Source: Ciona intestinalis (Eukaryota > Chordata > Ascidiacea > Phlebobranchia > Cionidae). Taken from it: a DNA stretch of 64,000 nucleotides. The notes below the pieces were generated by a model that had not been told where the DNA came from, did not search any database, and saw nothing but the letters and a program-made list of their open reading frames with translations. Shown piece by piece: positions 56,592-64,000 of this stretch. Location of the stretch: the NCBI RefSeq assembly GCF_000224145.3, contig NC_020167.2, positions 7,035,260 to 7,099,259 on the forward strand, given 5' to 3'. The translations under genes were made by a program, and so were the position numbers. Position 1 is the first letter of the stretch, and every line of letters starts with the position of its first letter.

Positions 56592-59500
56592 AACTTAGTT
56601 CGCCGGCTTCTCACCGAAGATCTAAATCGCCAAGTCAACAGAAGCAAGAAATTAAAAAGTCATTTAGATCGGCGAAGATTTTTCCGACACGTCGGCAAAC
56701 CATAGACGCATGTCAAGCCGTGCCGTGTAATTCATTGTCCGTACCTACAACGCCAATGCTTGACTTTCAGCAACAGAAGTTTTACAAATCGTTGAGCGCT
56801 CCGCCGTGGCCGAAAGTACAAAGAGCATCGCCTTATTTTCGTCCCACAACAGTTCCGAGAACACATACGACGACAAACCCTCTGGCGATACCAATGCCAA
56901 TGTATTCGGGTTTTAATCCTTGGCTACCTTTCGACTCGAGCCGTATCGCAACACAGAACTACCAGTTTCATCCATTTGCACAACCGTGGAATCTCGACAC
57001 TCACGCGGATCCTACACAGCATACACCACTGATGAGTATGAACCAACTAACTGCGTACTGCAACGCATACAACGGTGTAATACGCGAGCTCGTAACCACC
57101 ATGAACAAACTGAGCGCCTCTGTAAAAATGGCGGACGCTCGGGTCCCAGACTTTCCGCTACGCAGGGACGAGGCGGGCGATGTCTCGTGCTCGGATTCTG
57201 TGCCACGTTTCTCGGCTTCGTTGCCCAACGTGAACCAAAAGCTTGAGAGCCAAAGAAAACGTTCCGTGCAATATTCAGACGTACCATCGTCATCGTATAT
57301 GTTCCCCAGCACCTCTTATCAACACGAACAACTCGCAGAAAACTTTCCGAACATGAGAGAAGACAGGTTTGTGAGTCTAATGGAAACTTACTTGAAAAAC
57401 GAACAATCAAACAAAACAAACCAAGAGCGTCGCAGCGATCACTTCTTTACCGCTTTCCCCAACCAAAAACAAATTACAAAATTACCGCAGCTTGAAAAAC
57501 ATCTAGACAAATCGGACGCTAACTTTGTACCCGAACAGCACAAGCTTCGAGCCTCGGTCCAGGTACCAATTGCACCGATTCCTGTGCCAACAATACCGGT
57601 GAAAACAGCAGGTCGTTCTTCTCGTCCAAAGAAGCGCTATATTTGCAAGTATTGTGGCCGAGAGTTCACTAAATCTTACAACCTTCTGATTCATGAGAGA
57701 ACCCACACGGATGAACGTCCTTACACATGCGAGGTTTGCAACAAGGCATTCAGGAGGCAGGACCACCTCAGAGACCACAGGTATTAACCAAAAACTCATT
57801 TTTACAGAAAAAAATCAAGAATGTTTTTTTTTTATGTTTAGTGTTTTTTTTATCGTTACTGTAAAGTATGTGTTTCGGACTAAGGCGGGGCTCTTTGTCA
57901 TTAATATAAACTATGTAGTTTTGAAATAAAACTACGAAGTGTAGTAATGTTTAAACAACATTGCGGCAATGGACCTTTCATAAAATATTTATTACATAAT
58001 TAATGGATAAGTTTTGCTTAATCAAAAACCAGTTTGCCCCATTTACAAAATGTTATATTTTCACAATTTACAAAATAGGACATATCTTTTTGTAAATTAA
58101 CACATATACAAGTCTTTCGGTGTTTAATGGATGTGCAATTTATAAAAAGCGACGCATAGAAATTGACATCAACACCCGGGATTTGGAATTTGCAGGGTGG
58201 GATAAGACGGGACATGTATACCTTCTCTTATCTCGCCCCATTTGGTAGTAATTAAAAAATATTTATACACAATTATAAAAACCGTAGCCTCGTCACCCTA
58301 AAAATCGTTGGTAGTTGTTCAAACAACGATCAGAGAAAATAGGATTTAGGTGCTAACGATACCCCATCTTACCCCACGCTACTATATTATAAAAAATAAA
58401 ACAGACTTATTATAAAATGTTCTACAATGCCAAACTTGGCCTCGGGGAAAATTCAAAAGATTGATATTATGATTGTAATCAATTAGACTGTCATTCGTAA
58501 ACTTATGGAACTCAACATTTTGCAATATGTTGCCTGTCTGCAAATTATTCAATCATAGCAGTGACACACCGAAACGCATCTATGCATGTTAAAAAGCTAA
58601 TGATATTGTTATAAGCTATTTAGCCTGCAATTTATGCATACGCGTGACATTTGCGGTGCATGAATGTCATAATTCTAAGCGGGCAACTGATTAAGGTTTA
58701 ATTATGAATTTTTCGGCATGCGTTCTATAGCTTTTTTATTTCAATGGCGCGAAGTTGTAAGAAAATAAAAATGGTACGCGGATTAGAACAGTTGGAAAAT
58801 TAATGATAATGTTTTTTTTGTGAGTAAAATTCGTATTCTATGTTGCGCTTTATAAATAATGACTTCATTTAAAAAGAAAATCAATATCAACATGCTGGGG
58901 TCGCTATGGTATATTTTGCACGTCATATACAATGCATTAATTGCATCAAGCACATAAGCACTTAATTTTTGTTCGTGCTATGAAATGCGCATTAGTCGCA
59001 TCTTGAGTTTTTAATATAAACTTAATTATAATTAACACACGAAAGAAACAATATTAGTAGTCTTGATTCATAAACTTACACGCAAATACACCACTATACT
59101 GAGGTAACGTTTTACAGTCACGAGTTTCTGCTATCTTTGATTGCAGAAGTCATTAAATAATATAAAACATAATAACTAACGGCGTGATTAATATTGTTTT
59201 TTTTTGGGAACAAATACTGAAAACAGTTTGGTTTATAGTAGTTATTGTGTATGCTTGGGAAAGATGTGTACACAGCTTAATCGTATTCTATATTATAAAA
59301 AAAATATTACAGGCCTAAGAATAATATATAGTGCCGGTGTGGGGAAAGACGGGACACGTTTGGGACATAATATCCCAATATCCAGATCATGTTTTAAACA
59401 ATTAACAGCGGTCTATAGAAGTTTTATAATCCTTTAATTTTCTTTGCTTTCTGCCAAATGGGGAGAGAAAATAAAATGATAAGGTGTTGTGTCCGGGTCG

Positions 59501-61903
59501 AGTATAAAGTAAGTTACATTCATTCACTGTATTGGCACTCGCTGAATGTTTGCCAAACACAGACAGCATATACAGTGATAAACGCAACATGCGCTTTACC
59601 TCATATATATGCTAATTTAAAACATGCCGCGCGGGGAGTTAGGAATACAGAAGTTATATAGTACACCAGCAGTGTAGGATGAATACCGTTAACACATAAT
59701 CACATATAACTTGATCGTGTTTTAAACAATTAACAACGCTCTTTTATAGTCGCAAGGATTTTATATTTAAGTAAACATTTTTTTGTTAATTATCAAAGAG
59801 AACGAGAAAAGAGAAACCTGTCCCACCTTCCCCTCACCTACTATTTATCGACAGCACGGGCGACATTTTCTAGAAACGCTATACTGTGGAGCCTATTTAT
59901 ATTACTATATAGTCCGGCGTGCGGTATATTTTTACTAAATTATTACCAGTATATACATTTAAATAACTGAATTAATTAATTCACATATATTATTTATTTA
60001 TGGCTTTGAATTGGGGATTGCAATAAATGTATAAAAAGTATTTCTGTTCACCGAATATACGAAAATCTAGTATTTACATTTCTGTAGGAGACTTCTTATT
60101 AAATGCAAAAATATAAGAATATATACAAAATATAAAATTACAAATTACAAGAAGAATAGAAAAAGGCGAAAAATGTTACAGCTGTTGTGTCGTCATCACG
60201 CGTACACCAAGCGCCATTTTGACTGGGCGCGTATAGCGACATTGCATTATATACATATACATAAAACAGTATACAGTCTTTCAGTCTTCTATATTCTGGC
60301 AGTTATTTTGTGGGTGATTTTTTTTTATATTTTCACATTTATTACATATATTTAACTTTAAAAAACTTAGTAAATAATCGGTTTATTTTGCAGGTATATT
60401 CACAGCAAAGAGAAACCGTTTCGCTGCGGCCACTGCGGTAAAGGTTTTTGCCAGTCGAGGACACTAGCTGTGCATAAGACCCTGCATTTAAAGGTAACAG
60501 GTGTACATTATAACATAAGTAAACGTTATACCCTAAAATTATAGCCAGTTGGCGGTACTATATAGTACTGTGGGGGAAGATGGGACACTTTAGCTCGTAG
60601 TATCGAAATATCCTGATTGTGTTTTAAACAATTAACAACGGTCTATGGAAGTCGTGAGGTGACGGTTTTAGAATTCTTTGTTTACTACCAAATGGAACGA
60701 AAAAAATGAAATAAAAAGGTGTCCCACCCCCCCCCCCAACCCTACTGTATATGAACTTATGCGACTGAATACTTATGTTCAATATTTTAAATGGTGCAAA
60801 TGTTTTATTTGTGATTGTGGATGGGGCAATTATGACAAAATCATATTACAGTCTATTTAAAATATGTTACAAATAGTTTTACCGAAAGTTATATAAAAAC
60901 TGACGATAGCAAGATCTTACAAACTATTTTAAATATTTTAAACATTTAACAAAAGTTTTATTAGGAGTTAAATGTGGTTACAACAATTTACAGTGTATAT
61001 TTAAATATTTTAAACATTAAATTTGTTTTATTAGGAGTCACCCTTTCAATGTACAACATGTGGCCGAAGTTTCAACCAACGCAGTAATCTGAAAACGCAT
61101 TCGATGACCCACACGACGATCAAGCCGTTTAACTGCACTCAATGTAGGTATGTAATCGGCTACTTAAACGTACTGTGCATAATGTGACCGAAATCTTACC
61201 GGTATTGTTGAATGTTTACCGTCGAACAGTTCGCAGATGTACCTATGCGATAGCAATCGGCCTTGCCACTGGCTTTAGGCTATATGTGCGCTTTTATAAG
61301 CGTTTTGATATTTAAATGAGTTGGATAAGCCGAACTGACGAGCTATGGTTACGTTCATAAAGAGCAGATAAAGCGGCCGCCACTCATTAAATCGACGCTC
61401 ATGTTTATTTACACATAGTATATAAGCTTTTCTGACATTTTATATTCACCAGTTTCGACTAAGGATGATCATGCATCCGCTCTGAACATACTTGGCCTAT
61501 GAAAATATTCTACCTTTGCAGTCCCATAAGTGCAACTTTTTTCAAAACCCCATTTCGTTTACGAATGCCGCATATGATATATTTGCACATTTTATAATTT
61601 GTTTTATTATATAGGAAAGTGTTCAGAAGGAACTGCGACCTGAAGCGGCATATGGCCACACATTGCCAGCAGGATTTCATTCCCCAAGAAGTCGAAAGCG
61701 ACCCTAAAATTGCGGCTTCGCCGGTTCAAGATAACGCCGGTAGTTCACAGCAACTCAGTAAAACACTGCCTTCATCAGAGCAAGCATGTTGCTCTGCAGA
61801 TAACGAAGTTCACTCTGCTACCGAGAGCGACGGAAAAAGTATTGCAGCCACGCCTAACTTGCTCTCGCCGAATCCGGTTTCCGAAACGGAATGTGAAGAT
61901 TAG
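56588..61903 (+). CDS. Osr: Odd-skipped-related zinc-finger transcription factor
   Basis: Four exons keep frame: 56588-57780, 60394-60493, 61035-61147 and 61615-61903, encoding 564 residues from the ATG at 56588, the first Met after an in-frame TAA at 56513. Five C2H2 fingers span about 352-486: [80 protein letters not shown] and [20 protein letters not shown]. Fingers 1-3 with TDERPY and SKEKPF linkers are the Odd-skipped/Osr1/Osr2 signature, and fingers 4-5 match the longer fly-type set. The 350-residue N-terminal part is Pro-, Ser- and Gln-containing with no known fold. Osr proteins are nuclear DNA-binding regulators of mesoderm and gut/kidney development. The fingers are split over four exons. 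The true start may lie upstream (see the overlapping frame). Confidence 0.95.
58195..58388 (+). mobile_element. MITE-1 full-length copy, Osr intron 1
   Basis: It starts AGGGTGGGATAAGACGGGAC and ends CATCTTACCCCACGCTACTA plus TAT. Confidence 0.8.
59326..59492 (-). mobile_element. MITE-1 copy lacking its right end, Osr intron 1
   Basis: It starts TATAGTGCCGGTGTGGGGAA, keeps ATCATGTTTTAAACAATTAA and fades after 'aaaatgataaggtgt'. Confidence 0.72.
59657..59850 (-). mobile_element. MITE-1 full-length copy, Osr intron 1
   Basis: It starts TATAGTACACCAGCAGTGTA and ends ACCTTCCCCTCACCTACTAT. Confidence 0.78.
60556..60752 (-). mobile_element. MITE-1 copy with an expanded poly-C tract, Osr intron 2
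   Basis: It starts TATATAGTACTGTGGGGGAA and ends GTGTCCCA, then a run of about 13 C, then AACCCTACTGTATAT. The C run is an expansion of the CCCCACC of the terminal repeat. Confidence 0.83.
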
Positions 61904-61914
61904 ACTCCTGGGTC

Positions 61915-62060
61915 AAATACAAGGACATACATAATCCTTATACACCAGAATGCATAAAACGTCCTTACATACAATGATACACAAGTCCCTATATACAAGG
62001 ACATTCTATAGCTTTTATATACGAGGGCACTCACATTTCTTATATACAAGAACCTACACC
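61915..62060. repeat. Degenerate short tandem repeat in the Osr 3' UTR
   Basis: About seven variants of TATATACAAGGACATNC recur at about 22-bp spacing directly after the stop codon. Confidence 0.55.
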
Positions 62061-62090
62061 TCATAGAGTAGTCATAAACTTGGCTGTTAA

Positions 62091-62096
62091 AATAAA
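62091..62096 (+). terminator. Poly(A) signal candidate of Osr
   Basis: AATAAA about 190 bp after the stop codon. Confidence 0.5.
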
Positions 62097-62412
62097 TTAA
62101 ACCGCTAAGAAACAAACATTGTTCGCATGCATAACAGTGGGGCCGTGTTATTTTAGTTTTCGTTATGTATATATTTATTTGAAAATACACATGTGGTTTT
62201 CAAACCCGGTAATAACATTTAGTTTGCTGCTTCTATATAACCGCGGCAACACATATTTATTTAGCTTATACGAGTTGTTTATTATAATATTATATAAGGC
62301 GTATTTATACAACATTTAAAATTGTTGTTTCATTGTTACTTTTTATTTTATTGGTGCGCAAATTTGCTTTATAAAATACACTACTTTTCACGTTTACAAA
62401 GTTGTCAGAAAA

Positions 62413-62510
62413 AGATTGAATGTAACTTGTTTTATTCTTGCGTGCACGGAAAACGACGGTCGGTATAACATGGATGTTCTGTTTCATAAACCTCGTGATT
62501 AAACAAGTGT
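62413..62510 (+). repeat. SINE-like composite fragment
   Basis: It reads TTGAATGTAACTTGTTTTAT, TCTTGCGTGCACGGAAAACG, ACGGTCGGTATAACATGGAT and TTCATAAACCTCGTGA. Confidence 0.62.
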
Positions 62511-62579
62511 AGTGATTTTGATCGAATTCTATTCTGTTCTATATGAACAGGTATAAAGCCAACACTGGCCACATTGCCA

Positions 62580-63240
62580 GGAAGACATAGGAAACTTGCT
62601 ATAATGCTGTCTTATAACCAGCACAGCTAATTTTATTATGCTTCTTCTAGACATAATTTGACTTTTTCTTAAGGGCGTTAACACTGTAATACTTGTTAAT
62701 GTGACACATAACTAAAATATATATAGTAGGATGGGAGAAGATGGGACACCTTTTCATTCTATTTTCTCGTCCTATTTAGTAGTAAACAAAGAAAATTCAA
62801 AGAATTATGAAACCGTATCTTCACGACTCCCATAGGCCATTGTTAATTGTTTAAAACACAATCAGGATATTTAGACATTCTGTGCTAAAGGTGTCCCATC
62901 TTCCCCCATCCTACTATACTTTATAATTCGTCAAACATTATAACTAATAAATATGACACATAACTTAAAAATGTGCTAGATCCAATATTACCAATTACTG
63001 CAATAAGACATACCAGACATAATGTAACACAGCAGAAACAACAGAATGTCTTACACAAACATTGGATGCTAAACTTTAAAACTTGTTAAAAACTGTAACT
63101 TGTAACTATGACACATAGTTTAAAAATATAATGCTGTTCCATTACCCCAGCTAATTTTGCTCTGTCTCTTATACAAACATTACATACATTAAAAAGCGAC
63201 AAATAATCTTACAGCATGTTAATGTGACACATAACTAAAA
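62580..63240. repeat. Imperfect tandem repeat, about 3 copies, interrupted by a MITE
   Basis: The motif TTAATGTGACACATAACTAA recurs at about 62697, 62951 and 63220, with a diverged TATGACACATAGTTTAAAAA at about 63107. Each is preceded by related text (CAGCTAATTTT, TCTTATACAAACATTA or TCTTACACAAACATTG). The MITE-1 copy at 62720-62920 lies within one unit. Confidence 0.6.
62720..62920 (+). mobile_element. MITE-1 copy with well-kept ends (reference copy)
   Basis: It has the best-matched ends: TATAGTAGGATGGGAGAAGA at left and CTTCCCCCATCCTACTATA at right pair over about 29 bp with few mismatches. The interior is complete. Confidence 0.9.
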
Positions 63241-64000
63241 ATGTGTTTTAAGTTTGGGTTTTGTTTTGCGGTCTGGTTTAACCAATGCTCATATACAGTC
63301 GAAGCGGTTTTTCAGGTTTGTGTAATAAATCATATACAAGTGTTTCGGTTTACCATTTGTTTCAACGACATTAGCCGACGGTTATTCATCATATGTTAAC
63401 ACAATGTTTAACTTACATAACGATTCATACCGAACAAGCATGAATCAGCAAAAACATGTCGTGTAGTCTGGTTTACACATTATAATATCGCTAAAAACTA
63501 AATATCAAAACCTTTAAACAATATTCTAAATTTAACACGCGAAAATGAGTAAATCTAAAATCATCACAATTGACCATAATTTTTTACAGGAGTTCAAATT
63601 TTAAAACAAGTTTTTCAGCAAATTGCGCGTACGCTGTGTGCAACGAGGCGCAACGAAACATAAACACCCATAAGACAAACGTCTTGAAATTCGGTTCAAC
63701 TGTGAACATTAGGAACTAAATTTGTCAGCTGTTTAATATGGTAAAATGTCAAAAAGGAAATACATTTTTTCTGTGTTGCATAATATTTATTGTTGCTGTA
63801 CTTTTTGGGCGTTGGTTTCGACAACAACGTTTACATAAGTTTAGATTTAACATTTAACATAAATAAATAGTAATTTGGTTATTCACATTCTTACCTGCAA
63901 TGTTTGCAGCATCTTTATGTTAATCTTTATGTTAATGTGATATTTCAACATTTGAAACCTTTCCTATACGTAATCCTACATCACTGTCTTCTTTCATTGC
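63241..64000. other. Intergenic, AT-rich, no gene seen
   Basis: The end of the window shows no repeat copy or exon that I could support. Confidence 0.3.

Larger units (their letters stand above)
57781..60393. other. Osr: Osr intron 1
   Basis: A 2.6-kb AT-rich intron with three MITE-1 copies. Stretches without repeats (58390-59325 and 59851-60393) show no exon. Being the largest Osr intron, it is a natural place for enhancers, but nothing in the sequence proves it. Confidence 0.4.

Noticed and set aside
57001-57419. Minus-strand frames opposite the large Osr exon
   Set aside because: Shadow frames; the plus strand encodes the Osr N-terminus in frame with the fingers.

Overview
The window looks like nuclear DNA of a tunicate, most likely a Ciona species. 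The evidence is AT-rich DNA with compact chordate-type genes, many short exons with GT-AG introns of about 0.1 to 1 kb, and a very high density of a ~195-bp TA-flanked MITE and of a tRNA-headed SINE-like composite. The chordate gene families present fit this: a KLHL9/13-type kelch protein, Osr, and RPL3 carrying SNORD43 and SNORD83 in its introns. Species assignment is inference. A run of 50 Ns at 35757-35806 marks an assembly gap. I saw no LTR, retroviral or Polinton-like element.

Layout. 1471-8804 (+): a complete 14-exon SLC6 transporter. 9440-14989 (-): a complete 12-exon BTB-BACK-Kelch gene of the KLHL9/KLHL13 type. 16495-17871 (-): a 4-exon type II membrane protein with a poly-acidic cytoplasmic tail and a mucin-like ectodomain. 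19167-24667 (-): a compact 8-exon DH-PH RhoGEF with a large minisatellite in one intron. 27834-30022 (+): an unrecognised 4-exon gene whose predicted product looks like a secreted four-helix-bundle cytokine. 36572-41334 (+): a 12-exon SLC22 transporter with an unusually short first extracellular loop. 42439-45397 (+): RPL3 with five introns that hold known or candidate C/D-box snoRNAs. 46168-50258 (+): a small basic protein with a PP1-docking motif; its second intron carries a 1.9-kb foldback element. About 50956-52937 (+): a small uncharacterised gene. 56307-61903 (+): the zinc-finger gene Osr, with an upstream frame that overlaps its start codon as ATGA.

The genes are functionally unrelated: two transporters, a CUL3 substrate adaptor, a Rho activator, a ribosomal protein and a developmental transcription factor. 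The one clear integrated unit is RPL3, whose mRNA makes a large-subunit protein while its introns encode guides predicted to methylate 18S and 28S rRNA. Exon coordinates below were read by eye from splice consensus, reading-phase agreement and protein-family continuity. Every exon join given for the SLC6, KLHL, mucin-like, RhoGEF, cytokine-like, SLC22, RPL3, PP1-motif and Osr genes keeps frame.

The most interesting items are the cytokine-like gene, the snoRNA set in RPL3 (especially a guide fitting the 28S peptidyl-transferase-loop site of yeast snR38), the minisatellite that appears to have grown from the end of one MITE copy, the foldback element nested in a SINE, and the overlapping frames at the start of Osr.
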